Shown here: positions 5,786 through 13,175 of the stretch, piece after piece
Layout of the letters: each line of letters begins with the position of its first letter
Numbering within the stretch: position 1 is the first letter of the stretch
Assembly: GCA_023415605.1 (NCBI GenBank)
Contig: JAEZKB010000231.1
Coordinates: 1-13,964 of the forward strand
DNA: 13,964 nucleotides
Direction of reading: 5' to 3'
Source: Pseudomonadota bacterium
Lineage (GTDB): Bacteria > Pseudomonadota > Alphaproteobacteria > Rhizobiales > Devosiaceae
The notes under the pieces: model-generated
Database searches by the model: none
What the model was told of the DNA's origin: nothing
Seen by the model: only the letters and a program-made list of their open reading frames with translations
Position numbers and translations under genes: made by a program

Positions 5786-6715
5786 TCACTCGTCCGTTTC
5801 GAGCCGCAATACGATGTCCTGGTCGTAATTGCCGAAGCCCCGGCCGAAGATATTGATGCCACCGGGATGCTTGGCGTCGGGTTTGACGCCGATGCGCAGG
5901 CGAATGGAATGGTGGGTGTCGAGATCGAGGTCTTTGAGGGAGAACGGCGATATCTTGATGCCGTCGACATAGGTGCCGGCGCCGTTGACCCGGAAACTCT
6001 TGAGCTTGCCGTACTGGCTGCCTTTGAGCTTCCACCAGTCGGGCGTGTAGACGCCGCGCTTGTCGCCGAAATCGCCGGGCGAGGTCCAGGTGCCGATGTC
6101 GTTGCCATTGACGCTGATGGTGATGTCGCTGGGCCAGTCGGCGCTGGTGCCGGGGACTTCGGACGACAGCTCCATGGAGAATTCCATCGAGGTGATGGTG
6201 TGCTTGGCGAGGCGGGCATTGTTGGGGAACTGATATTCGACATAGCCGCGGGTGAACCAGATGAGGCCCGCCTTCATGCGGTCGGGATCAAGGAAGGTAT
6301 CGGGCACGTCGAGTAGGCCGATAATGCCTTCGCTTGAGCAGAGCCCACAGGGGGCCGAAACCTCGCAACTGGTGTAGAGCCCGAGCGGCATGGCCACCTC
6401 GATAGCGTTTGATTTCAAGGGCTTGATGTCTTCCTTGAACATCACGAGGACTTCGTCGAACAGCGAGTGGCAGATCTTCTGGTTGCCCTTGCGAGCCTTC
6501 TGCGTCTCGGTGCGCACGAGGCCGGCCTCGACCAGGATCTGCATGTTGGACGAGATGGTCGACTGCGGTTGAGTAAGCTTGGCAGCGATGTCGTTGACGT
6601 TCATCGGCCCTTCGATATGGAGGACCTTTAGGATGCCGACGCGCACTTCGGAGGCCAGTGCCCGTAGCACGTCGGGCCGTTCCGCAGGATCGACCAGCAG
6701 GAAGTTGCGGCTCAT
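5786..6715 (-). CDS. ArsR-type winged-helix regulator with long C-terminal sensor-like domain
   Basis: A 309-residue protein, about three times the length of a classic ArsR/SmtB repressor. Residues 13-100 are the DNA-binding part: RPDVLRALASEVRVGILKVL, then the helix-turn-helix MNVNDIAAKLTQPQSTISSNMQILVEAGLV (38-67). The metal-site motif of SmtB/ArsR is absent. A short Cys-bearing linker follows (C117, C123, C126 in SCEVSAPCGLCSSEGIIG). The rest (about 150-309) looks beta-rich with many Trp, Gly and Asp (GYVEYQFPN, ITISVNGNDIGTW, GVYTPDWWKLKG, GINIFGRGFGNYDQD) and may form a jelly-roll that binds sugar. I do not recognise this domain with confidence. No strong Shine-Dalgarno precedes the ATG at 6713-6715, but the DNA-binding domain begins right after it. 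It is followed by the GH51 gene after 165 nt and faces the second transporter operon. Probable role is sugar-responsive control of the minus-strand genes, inferred from context. Confidence 0.85.
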   Translation of the reverse strand: MSRNFLLVDPAERPDVLRALASEVRVGILKVLHIEGPMNVNDIAAKLTQPQSTISSNMQILVEAGLVRTETQKARKGNQKICHSLFDEVLVMFKEDIKPLKSNAIEVAMPLGLYTSCEVSAPCGLCSSEGIIGLLDVPDTFLDPDRMKAGLIWFTRGYVEYQFPNNARLAKHTITSMEFSMELSSEVPGTSADWPSDITISVNGNDIGTWTSPGDFGDKRGVYTPDWWKLKGSQYGKLKSFRVNGAGTYVDGIKISPFSLKDLDLDTHHSIRLRIGVKPDAKHPGGINIFGRGFGNYDQDIVLRLETDE

Positions 6716-6745
6716 GTCGGAGGTCCAGTTCGTGACGGTAACCCG

Positions 6746-6773
6746 TTTGTATCAAGAAGTCTGTTGCAGTCAA
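6746..6773 (-). promoter_or_regulatory. sigma-70-like promoter of the ArsR-type regulator gene
   Basis: On the minus strand TTGACT (6768-6773, 5/6 to consensus) is followed after 16 nt by TACAAA (6746-6751, 4/6). The start of transcription would fall about 24 nt before the ATG, giving a very short leader without a clear ribosome site. No copy of the 23-bp palindrome is seen here, so autoregulation is not supported by sequence. Confidence 0.5.
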
Positions 6774-6810
6774 ACAGAACGACTGGTTTCAGCCCGTCGC
6801 GTGCGGGGCA

Positions 6811-6846
6811 AAAGTCCGAGCTTGTGCGCAACAAAGTCCAAGCCTG
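6811..6846. repeat. two 14-bp direct repeats with 22-bp period in the divergent control region
   Basis: AAAGTCCGAGCTTG (6811-6824) and AAAGTCCAAGCCTG (6833-6846) agree at 12 of 14 positions. Their starts are 22 bp apart, close to two helix turns, so both would face the same side of the DNA. They lie upstream of both divergent promoters, 38 bp behind the regulator's -35 and about 90 bp before the twin palindromes. A tandem activator site is possible. Confidence 0.45.
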
Positions 6847-6934
6847 ATCATGGGCACGAGTTGTGAACTTCTGTCACGTGAGCAGCAGCGGCGTGTCGGG
6901 ACCTCCCTTGCGGACCAAAATCGTTCGTGGCATG

Positions 6935-6940
6935 AATAAT
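6935..6940 (+). promoter_or_regulatory. possible -10 box of the second transporter operon
   Basis: AATAAT matches the -10 consensus at 5 of 6 positions in an otherwise GC-rich stretch. No good -35 is found 16-18 nt upstream, which would fit an activator-dependent promoter. Transcription would start near 6947, inside the first GAAAAGCTTTTC palindrome, leaving a leader of about 130 nt. Confidence 0.3.
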
Positions 6941-6941
6941 T

Positions 6942-6957
6942 GCGAAAAGCTTTTCCC
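6942..6957. promoter_or_regulatory. LacI-type operator O1
   Basis: A palindrome centred between 6949 and 6950 with core GAAAAGCTTTTC (6944-6955); beyond one mismatched pair the next pair also matches. It shares its 12-bp core with the palindrome at 7001-7016. Small symmetrical sites of this size are typical LacI-family operators, and a LacI-family gene is the fourth gene of the operon downstream. Confidence 0.7.
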
Positions 6958-7000
6958 GCATCACCGCGCCGCCCACCTTCGAGTTCGGCGCACAAAGAAT

Positions 7001-7016
7001 GAGAAAAGCTTTTCTC
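7001..7016. promoter_or_regulatory. LacI-type operator O2
   Basis: A perfect 16-bp palindrome, GAGAAAAGCTTTTCTC, with the same 12-bp core as O1. The two centres are 59 bp apart. It lies 65 bp before the second binding-protein start, probably within the transcribed leader. A pair of sites suggests cooperative or looped repression by the LacI-family protein encoded at 10160-11206. Confidence 0.75.
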
Positions 7017-7080
7017 GTTCCGGCCAGGAGGAGCCCCGGGAGGGGTTGGCGCGGACGCATCGCAACTGGGAGGAAGACCA

Positions 7081-8322
7081 ATGAACCTGAAGACACTCGC
7101 GTTGAGCGCGGTGGCCGCCGCCGTCATCTTGGGGCCGGGCACCGCCTCGGCGGAAACGCTCAGCATCTGGGCGCGCTCGTCGAGCGCCAACGCGGCCCAG
7201 CACATGATCGATCTCTGGAACGCCAGCCACGACGACAAAATCGAGCTGACCACCATTCCTGACAACCAGATGGTGACCAAGCTGGCGACCAGCGTGCAGG
7301 CCGGCGACGTGCCGGACCTGATCTCGTTCGACCTGATCTTCATGCCCGACTTCATGAAGGCGGGTCTACTCACGGACCTGACCGATACGCTCGGCGCCGA
7401 TCCCAACCAGGAGAAGGTGGCCAAGGCCTTCCGCGACCTCGCGAGCTATGAGGGACGTCTCTACGGCACCGGCTTTACGCCGGACGTGTCGATCCTGCTC
7501 TACAACAAGGATCTGTTCCGCAAGGCGGGGCTCGACCCCGAGCAGCCACCCAAGACGGTGGGCGAAATCGAGGCCTTTGCCAAGCAGATCAAGGCCAATG
7601 TGCCGGATGCCTATGGCTACTACTTCTCCGGTTCCTGCGGCGGCTGCAACATCTTCACCCAGGCGCCGATGATGTGGGCCTCGGGCGCGACGCTGCTGCC
7701 GACCTCGGGTGACGCACCGGCCATGGAGGGCACCGGCGTCAAGGAAGTGCTGACGATGCTGCGCAACCTCTGGACGGAGGGCGTGATCCCCGAGAGCGCC
7801 GAGGCCGACACCGGCGCCAACTTCCAGGCGACATTCGAGACTGGCACCATCGGCATGCAGGGCTCGGGCGGGTTTGCCATCGCGGCGCTGAAGGCGAACT
7901 ACCCGGACATGGATTTCGGCATCGCGCCGCTCCCCGGCGTCAACCCTGGCGAGGCATCGAGCTTTGTCGGGGGCGATGTCATCGCCATCCCGAAGGGCGC
8001 CAAGCATGCGGACCTCGCTACCCAATTCATCCAGTGGCAGCTGACCGATGAGGCACAGCTCGAAGGACTGGCCAAGAACCTGATCCTGCCGTCGCGCTCG
8101 GACCTGGCGGACAACAAGTACTTCCAGGAAGAGCCGCGCTACATCACCACCGCGGCGGCGGTTGGCATCGGGCAGACGCCCTACGCCTTCCGCTTCAACG
8201 ACATGGTCAATGCCGACCAGTCGCCGTGGCTGACGATGCTGCAGACCGCCGTGTTCGACGGCGATATCGACGGGGCGATCGAGACGGCGCGCCAGACCAT
8301 GCGCGAGATCGCTTCGCAGTAA
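7081..8322 (+). CDS. CUT1 periplasmic sugar-binding protein (second ABC transporter)
   Basis: A 413-residue extracellular solute-binding protein, family 1, only distantly like the one at 2554-3825. Residues 1-24 form a Sec signal peptide (MNLKTLALSA, hydrophobic core, GTASA before ETL), without a lipobox. Landmarks are TLSIWARSSSANAAQHMIDLWN (27-48), GDVPDLISFDLIFMPDF (75-91), FTPDVSILLYNKDLFRKAGLDP (132-153) and GTIGMQGSGGFA. A CGGC pair (C186, C189) could form a disulfide in the periplasm. The ATG has GGGAGGA 7 nt upstream. It heads an operon with two permeases, a LacI-type regulator and a GH127 enzyme, so its ligand may be a beta-L-arabinofuranose-containing oligosaccharide; this is inferred. 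Expression is probably controlled by the two upstream GAAAAGCTTTTC palindromes. Confidence 0.93.
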   Translation: MNLKTLALSAVAAAVILGPGTASAETLSIWARSSSANAAQHMIDLWNASHDDKIELTTIPDNQMVTKLATSVQAGDVPDLISFDLIFMPDFMKAGLLTDLTDTLGADPNQEKVAKAFRDLASYEGRLYGTGFTPDVSILLYNKDLFRKAGLDPEQPPKTVGEIEAFAKQIKANVPDAYGYYFSGSCGGCNIFTQAPMMWASGATLLPTSGDAPAMEGTGVKEVLTMLRNLWTEGVIPESAEADTGANFQATFETGTIGMQGSGGFAIAALKANYPDMDFGIAPLPGVNPGEASSFVGGDVIAIPKGAKHADLATQFIQWQLTDEAQLEGLAKNLILPSRSDLADNKYFQEEPRYITTAAAVGIGQTPYAFRFNDMVNADQSPWLTMLQTAVFDGDIDGAIETARQTMREIASQ

Positions 8323-8338
8323 GGGTCCTCCCGACCCC

Positions 8339-8366
8339 GGGCCGCGACGGTGCTCCGCCGCGGCCC
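8339..8366 (+). promoter_or_regulatory. stem-loop between second binding-protein gene and its permeases
   Basis: GGGCCGCG (8339-8346) pairs with CGCGGCCC (8359-8366); after one A.C mismatch CGG pairs with CCG around the 4-base loop TGCT. It begins 16 nt after the binding-protein stop and has no T run. Its position is the same as that of the palindrome at 2515-2540 in the other operon, fitting partial termination or mRNA protection that favours the binding protein. Confidence 0.68.
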
Positions 8367-8393
8367 ACAGCCCCCAGCCGCGGAACCAGCTCA

Positions 8394-9269
8394 ATGCTCA
8401 AGGCTCTTTCCAGACACCAGGGTTTTCTCTACGTCCTGCCGGCCCTGTTATTCGTCGGTGCATTCGTTCTCTGGCCGCTATGCCAGCTAATCTACCTGTC
8501 GTTGACGGACACGTCGCTGCTGGGTGGCGGCAGCTTCGTAGGTATCGAGAATTACCTGCGGGCATTCAAGGATGCCGCATTCTGGCGGGCGCTCGGCTTT
8601 ACCGTTCGGTACACGATTTTCATCACGCCGATCCTGATGGGGCTCGGCTTCGCTCTGGCCTTGCTGACCTCACCCAATACGCCACTGCGACAGGTGACCC
8701 GCGGGGTGGTCTTTCTGCCGGTGGTGATCGGGCTCGGATCATCGAGTCTCCTCTGGTTCTGGCTGTTCGACCAGCAGGTCGGCCAGTTCAACCAGATACT
8801 GGTCGATGTCGGTGCCCTTGATGAACGCGCCGTCTGGTTCACCAAGGCTGACATGGCGTTGACCGCGGTGATCATCTCCGTGACGTGGAAGGTGATCGGC
8901 TTCGGCATGCTGCTGTTCGTCGCCGGGATCCATTCGATTCCCGCGGAGGTGAACGAGGCCGCTCATATCGACGGCGCCAATTACCTGCAGCGCGTCTGGC
9001 ATATCATCCTGCCACTCTCGATGCGCACAATCCTGCTCACCACGCTGATCTCGGTGATCGGCTCGCTGCTGGCGTTCGAGCAGTTCTACATCATGACCGG
9101 CGGCAATCCGCGCGGTCAGACCTTCACCTCGGTCTACTGGATCTATCAGAACAGCTTCATCAGCTTCAAACTCGGCTATGGCGCGGCGCTGTCGATCATC
9201 CTGACCGTCATCGTCCTCATCTTCTCGACCATCCAGGTCCTGCTATCGAACCGGAGTGCAAAGTCGTGA
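8394..9269 (+). CDS. CUT1 sugar ABC transporter permease, MalF/UgpA type (second transporter)
   Basis: A 291-residue inner-membrane channel subunit. Hydrophobic spans are near residues 11-33, 70-92, 104-126, 155-179, 210-228 and 262-284. The EAA loop is at 188-207 (EAAHIDGANYLQRVWHIILP), ready to meet an ATPase. FVGIENYLRAF (48-58) after the first span is the usual UgpA-like sequence. The frame is open from 8226, but the ATG at 8394 is chosen because the hydrophobic N-terminus begins right after it and the upstream part overlaps the binding-protein gene. Its ribosome site is weak (GGAA at 9 nt). It overlaps the next permease by 4 nt (GTGA). Substrate is inferred from the operon only. Confidence 0.93.
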   Translation: MLKALSRHQGFLYVLPALLFVGAFVLWPLCQLIYLSLTDTSLLGGGSFVGIENYLRAFKDAAFWRALGFTVRYTIFITPILMGLGFALALLTSPNTPLRQVTRGVVFLPVVIGLGSSSLLWFWLFDQQVGQFNQILVDVGALDERAVWFTKADMALTAVIISVTWKVIGFGMLLFVAGIHSIPAEVNEAAHIDGANYLQRVWHIILPLSMRTILLTTLISVIGSLLAFEQFYIMTGGNPRGQTFTSVYWIYQNSFISFKLGYGAALSIILTVIVLIFSTIQVLLSNRSAKS

Positions 9270-10159
9270 GCGCCATGGTGGACGCAGCGGGAGCGGACGA
9301 CGCAACAGCGCGCAGCAAGGTGGTTGGTCGCAGCAAGCCGGTAGGCTACCTGGCCGCGGCCGTCTGCATCGCGGTGATCACCGTCATGCTGATGCCGCTG
9401 CTGCTCTCGTTCCTCGCCTCGATAAAGCCATCGGCGGAAGCGCGGATGTCGCCGCCGAGCTATCTGCCGTCGGCCCTGAGCATCGAGAACTACCTCAAGG
9501 TGTTCAACTACCAGGCGGGGATGTGGACCTATGTCACAAACTCGCTGATGGTGGCGTGCCTGACCATTTTTATCTGTCTCGCGCTGGCGGTGCCGGCGGG
9601 CTATGGGCTGGCGCGCTTCAAGATGTGGGGCAAGGAGATCTGGTTCATCATCCTCCTCGCGCCGCTCATGATCCCCTATCAGGCGCTGCTCACGCCGCTC
9701 TACCTGAGCTTTTCCAAAATGGGGCTCGCCAATAGCCATTTCGGACTGGCACTCGTCCACGCCATCCTGCAGTTGCCCTTCTCGATCTACCTGATGCGCA
9801 ACAGCTTCGAGGCCATACCCCGAGAGCTCGAGGAAGCCGCCAAGGTGGACGGCGCGATCTCGTTCCAGATCCTGGTGCGCATCTTCCTGCCGCTGGTGAT
9901 CCCCGGCATCGTCACGGTGGCGCTGTTCGCCTTCATTGCCAGCTGGAACGAATTCCTCTCGGCGCTGATCTTCATGAACAACGAGCAGAGCTTTACCGTG
10001 CCGATCATGCTGGTCAGCGTGCGCGCCGGCCGGCAGGGGGCGGTGGACTGGGGTGCGTTGCAGGCCGGCGTGGTCATCTCCATCCTGCCGTGCATCCTGA
10101 TCTACCTGCTGCTCCAGAAGTACTATGTCTCGGGTTTCCTCAATGGCGCCGTCAAATAG
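9266..10159 (+). CDS. CUT1 sugar ABC transporter permease, MalG/UgpE type (second transporter)
   Basis: A 297-residue inner-membrane partner of the preceding permease. Hydrophobic spans are near residues 27-52, 91-115, 124-145, 157-177, 208-232 and 266-284. The EAA loop (190-209) reads EAAKVDGAISFQILVRIFLP. The C-terminus YYVSGFLNGAVK is typical of this subfamily. I choose the GTG at 9266-9268, which overlaps the previous TGA by 4 nt and has GGAG 9 nt upstream; an ATG at 9275 is the alternative and would shorten the protein by three residues. The arrangement mirrors the TTG overlap in the minus-strand operon. The stop codon directly abuts the ATG of the LacI-type gene. No ATPase gene follows. 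Confidence 0.93.
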   Translation: MSAMVDAAGADDATARSKVVGRSKPVGYLAAAVCIAVITVMLMPLLLSFLASIKPSAEARMSPPSYLPSALSIENYLKVFNYQAGMWTYVTNSLMVACLTIFICLALAVPAGYGLARFKMWGKEIWFIILLAPLMIPYQALLTPLYLSFSKMGLANSHFGLALVHAILQLPFSIYLMRNSFEAIPRELEEAAKVDGAISFQILVRIFLPLVIPGIVTVALFAFIASWNEFLSALIFMNNEQSFTVPIMLVSVRAGRQGAVDWGALQAGVVISILPCILIYLLLQKYYVSGFLNGAVK

Positions 10160-11206
10160 ATGACCAGCGACCCACCCAATTCCACGCCTGGCGGACGGAC
10201 ATCGGCGACGCCGACGATCCGCGACGTGGCGCGCCTTGCAGGCGTTTCCATCGGGACGGCTTCGAAGGCGCTCAACGCCAATGGCCGGATGCGGGAGGAG
10301 ACGCGCGAGAACATCAGGCGGGTGGCGCAGGAGATCGGCTACCGGCCAAACGACCTGGCGCAGAGTCTGCATCGCACGAAGTCGCGCACGGTGGGGATCA
10401 TCACCAATGACTCGTTCGGGCGGTTCAGTTTTCCCATTGTCGAGGCGCTGGAAGATGTGCTGGCGGACAAGGGCATTGCCATCTTCATGTGCAATGCCAC
10501 CGACGATCCGCAGCGCGAGCGGCAGCATCTCGACCAACTCCTCGGCAAGCGCATCGACGGGCTGGTGGTGACGGCTCGCCGCGCCGACAAGCGCGCGCCG
10601 ATCGGGCCGCTGCCTGACGGGCTGCCGGTGGTCTACGTCTATAGCCAGACCGATGCCAGCGAAGCGGTGTCGCTGCTGCCCGACGACGAAGGCGGCGCGC
10701 GACTGGCGACGCGGCACCTCATGGAAATCGGCTGCAAGCGCATTGCCCATGTCACCGGACCGGAGCGGTTCGAGGCGGTGCGGTTGCGGCACCAGGGGTA
10801 TGTGCAGGCGCTACGCGAGGCGGGACGAGGCGAAGGCGAGGACCTCTATCTCTCGGGCAGTTGGAGCGAGGCCTGGGGTCGCGAGGCGATCGCGCAGCTC
10901 TTTGCCGGCAAGGGCGAGGGACCGGACGGGATCTTCTGCGGCAACGACCAGATCGCCCGCGGCGTGGCCGATGCGCTGCGCGAGCGCGGCTCGCGGGTGC
11001 CGGAGGACGTGGCCATTGTCGGCTTCGACAACTGGGGCGTGATGACGGAAGCGAGCCGGCCACCGCTCTCGAGCATCGACATGAATTTGCAGGCGCTGGG
11101 CCGCGAGGCCGGCCGCCTGCTCATCGGCATGATCGCGGGGGAAAAGACCCGCGGCATCCGTCACCTGCCCTGCACGCTGATCGTGCGGGATTCATCGAGA
11201 CGATAG
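10160..11206 (+). CDS. LacI/GalR-family transcriptional regulator
   Basis: A 348-residue sugar-responsive repressor. The N-terminal helix-turn-helix (TIRDVARLAGVSIGTASKAL, 19-38) and hinge region (YRPNDLAQSLHRTKS, 61-75) contact DNA. The rest is a periplasmic-binding-protein-like effector domain with usual landmarks: TVGIITNDSFGRFSFPIVEAL, KRIDGLVVTA, the IAHVTGP segment, PDGIFCGNDQIARGVADAL and PEDVAIVGFDN. An Asn at the end of GNDQIA and the VGFDNW motif are common in sugar-binding members. The ATG follows the permease stop with no gap, so translation is probably coupled. The best candidate operators are the two palindromes at 6942-6957 and 7001-7016 in front of its own operon, implying autoregulation. 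The effector is likely arabinose or an arabino-oligosaccharide, by context. Confidence 0.93.
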   Translation: MTSDPPNSTPGGRTSATPTIRDVARLAGVSIGTASKALNANGRMREETRENIRRVAQEIGYRPNDLAQSLHRTKSRTVGIITNDSFGRFSFPIVEALEDVLADKGIAIFMCNATDDPQRERQHLDQLLGKRIDGLVVTARRADKRAPIGPLPDGLPVVYVYSQTDASEAVSLLPDDEGGARLATRHLMEIGCKRIAHVTGPERFEAVRLRHQGYVQALREAGRGEGEDLYLSGSWSEAWGREAIAQLFAGKGEGPDGIFCGNDQIARGVADALRERGSRVPEDVAIVGFDNWGVMTEASRPPLSSIDMNLQALGREAGRLLIGMIAGEKTRGIRHLPCTLIVRDSSRR

Positions 11207-11249
11207 CGAGACCAGGGCACTCCGACGCGGGGTGCCGGCGAGGAAGAGC

Positions 11250-13157
11250 ATGAGCCAATACCACCCCCTGCGATTTGTCGATGTGCGCCTCGAGGGCGCG
11301 TTCTGGAAGGAGCGGCTCGACACCGTGCTGGCGCACACGATCCCCAGCCAGCACAAGAAGCTGAGCGAATTCGGACTGCTGGAGTCGCTCAAGCTCCCCA
11401 ATCCGCCGCCGCCGCTGCGCTTTCCGCGCCATGCCAACGGCTTTACCGTGCAGGTGTTCTGGGACTCCGACATCGGCAAGTGGATCGAGGCGGCAAGCTA
11501 TGCGCTGAGCCATCGGCGCGATGCCGACATCGAAGCCAAGATCGAGGCCATCATCGATGACTTCGAGAAGGCGCAGGCACCCGACGGGTACCTCAACTGT
11601 TGGTACCTGGGACGTGAGCCGGAGAAGCGCTGGAGCAACCTGCGCGACAACCACGAGCTCTACAATGCCGGGCACATGCTGGAAGGCGCGATTGCCTATT
11701 TCGAGACCACGGGGCGGCGGCGCTGGCTCGACATCATGGAGCGCTATGTCGAGCACATCCGCCAGACCTTCGGCACCGGGCCGGGGCAGAAGCGCGGCTA
11801 TGACGGGCACGAGGAAATCGAACTGGCGCTGGTCAAGCTCTATCACCTGACCAAGGAGCGCAAGCACCTCGACCTCGCGGCCTACTTCATCAACGAGCGC
11901 GGACAGCAACCGCCGCATTTCTTCGACGTGGAACGCGAGGAGCGCGAGAAGAGAGGCTGGGAAACGCAGCGCTACGTGCATGGCAACTACGAGTACTCGC
12001 AGACGCACAAGCCGGTGCGCGAGCAGGACAAGGTGGTGGGGCACGCAGTGCGCGCCATGTATCTCTACACCGCCATGGCGGACCTTGCGGCGGAGCTTGG
12101 CGACGCCAGCCTCAAGAAGGCGTGCGAGACGCTCTGGAACGACGTCATGGAGACCAAGATGTATGTGACGGCGGGCCTGGGCCCCTCGGCACACAACGAG
12201 GGGTTCACACACGACTTCGACCTGCCCAACCAGACGGCCTACGCCGAGACCTGTGCCTCGGTGGCGCTGATCTTCTGGGCGCAGCGCATGCTGCATCTCG
12301 ATCTCGACGGCAAGTATGCGGACATTCTGGAGCTGGCGCTGTTCAATGGCGCGCTCTCCGGGTTGAGCCGCGACGGCGAGCACTATTTCTACGCCAACCC
12401 GCTGGAGAGCAACGGCTCGGCGGAGCGCTGGGCCTGGCATACCTGCCCGTGCTGCACGATGAATGTGAGCCGGCTGGTGGCCTCGGTGGGCGGTTATTTC
12501 GTGTCGCGCGCCGACGATGGCATCGCCATCAACCTCTATGGCGGCATCTCGACCGCGGTGGAGACGGCGGGGACGACGGTCAAGCTCAAGGAAGTCTCGG
12601 ACTATCCGTGGTCCGGCGACATCACGATCAGTGTCGATCCCGAGGCGGCGGCGAGCTTCGACATGAAGCTGCGCATTCCCGGCTGGTGCAAGAAGGCGAC
12701 GCTCACGGTCAACGGCAAGGCGGTGAGCGGCAAGCCGGTCAATGGCTACATGACCATCAACCGGACATGGCAGCCGGGCGACCAGATCGAACTCAAGCTC
12801 GACATGCCGGCCGAGCGGCTTTACGCGCATCCGGGGGTGATCATGGATGCGGGCCGGGTGTCGCTCAAGCGCGGGCCGCTGGTCTATTGCGTCGAGGAAG
12901 CCGACAACCCGGGCGGGCGGGTGCAGCGGCTGAAGCTGCCGCGCAAGTCACAGATCGCCGTGGTGCAGCGCAACGATCTCTTCGGCGGCATTGTGCAGTT
13001 GCAGGCCAAAGCCAGCGCCATCGACGAGAGCGACTGGAAGACGCTCTACCGCACAGTGCCATCGAGCGAGAAGCCGGCGACGCTCACCGCCCTGCCCTAT
13101 TATCTCTGGGCCAACCGCGGGCACGGCTCCATGGTAGTGTGGATCCCGGAGGCGTGA
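11250..13157 (+). CDS. GH127 beta-L-arabinofuranosidase
   Basis: A 635-residue protein of the former DUF1680 family. Characterised members such as Bifidobacterium longum HypBA1 release L-arabinose from beta-1,2-linked arabinofuranose found on hydroxyproline-rich plant glycoproteins, using a Zn-bound Cys as nucleophile. The matching residues are visible: E317 (HNEGF, acid/base), E333 and C335 (YAETCAS, Zn ligands, with the same 16-residue spacing from E317 as in HypBA1) and C401-C402 in HTCPCCTMN, where C401 fits the nucleophile. An alpha/alpha barrel covers about 15-410; beta-sandwich domains follow (INLYGGI, YPWSGDITI, LRIPGWC, RGPLVYCVE). No signal peptide is seen, so the enzyme is cytoplasmic. 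The ATG at 11250 has GAGGA 5 nt upstream; a GTG at 11232 is a weaker option. It starts 43 nt after the LacI-type gene and ends the operon. GH127 relatives with other specificities exist, so the exact linkage is not certain. Confidence 0.92.
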   Translation: MSQYHPLRFVDVRLEGAFWKERLDTVLAHTIPSQHKKLSEFGLLESLKLPNPPPPLRFPRHANGFTVQVFWDSDIGKWIEAASYALSHRRDADIEAKIEAIIDDFEKAQAPDGYLNCWYLGREPEKRWSNLRDNHELYNAGHMLEGAIAYFETTGRRRWLDIMERYVEHIRQTFGTGPGQKRGYDGHEEIELALVKLYHLTKERKHLDLAAYFINERGQQPPHFFDVEREEREKRGWETQRYVHGNYEYSQTHKPVREQDKVVGHAVRAMYLYTAMADLAAELGDASLKKACETLWNDVMETKMYVTAGLGPSAHNEGFTHDFDLPNQTAYAETCASVALIFWAQRMLHLDLDGKYADILELALFNGALSGLSRDGEHYFYANPLESNGSAERWAWHTCPCCTMNVSRLVASVGGYFVSRADDGIAINLYGGISTAVETAGTTVKLKEVSDYPWSGDITISVDPEAAASFDMKLRIPGWCKKATLTVNGKAVSGKPVNGYMTINRTWQPGDQIELKLDMPAERLYAHPGVIMDAGRVSLKRGPLVYCVEEADNPGGRVQRLKLPRKSQIAVVQRNDLFGGIVQLQAKASAIDESDWKTLYRTVPSSEKPATLTALPYYLWANRGHGSMVVWIPEA

Positions 13158-13169
13158 GCCACCGGGATC
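13142..13169. terminator. bidirectional hairpin between convergent genes
   Basis: GATCCCGG (13142-13149) pairs with CCGGGATC (13162-13169); after an A.A mismatch GGC pairs with GCC around a GTGA loop, a GNRA-type tetraloop when transcribed from the plus strand. It spans the last codons and stop of the GH127 gene and lies 6 bases before the end of the opposing TIM-barrel gene. No T run follows on either strand. It may stop or protect both transcripts. Confidence 0.6.
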
Positions 13170-13175
13170 GAGGGG

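Noticed and set aside
6862..6878. CRP-like site TGTGA...TCAC in the divergent region
   Set aside because: The spacer between the conserved blocks is 7 nt in place of the required 6, and the second block is followed by G.
6874..6881. 8-bp palindrome TCACGTGA
   Set aside because: Too short to call as an operator alone, and no second copy was found near either promoter.
9176..10792. A 538-codon open frame on the minus strand opposite the permease and LacI-type genes
   Set aside because: Its predicted product is rich in Arg, His and Asp with no domain, has no ribosome site, and lies fully opposite well-supported genes. It is an effect of GC-rich codon use.
11121..12830. A 569-codon open frame on the minus strand opposite GH127
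   Set aside because: Low-complexity Arg/Val/Leu/Asp composition and no recognisable motif, while the plus-strand frame has complete GH127 catalytic residues.
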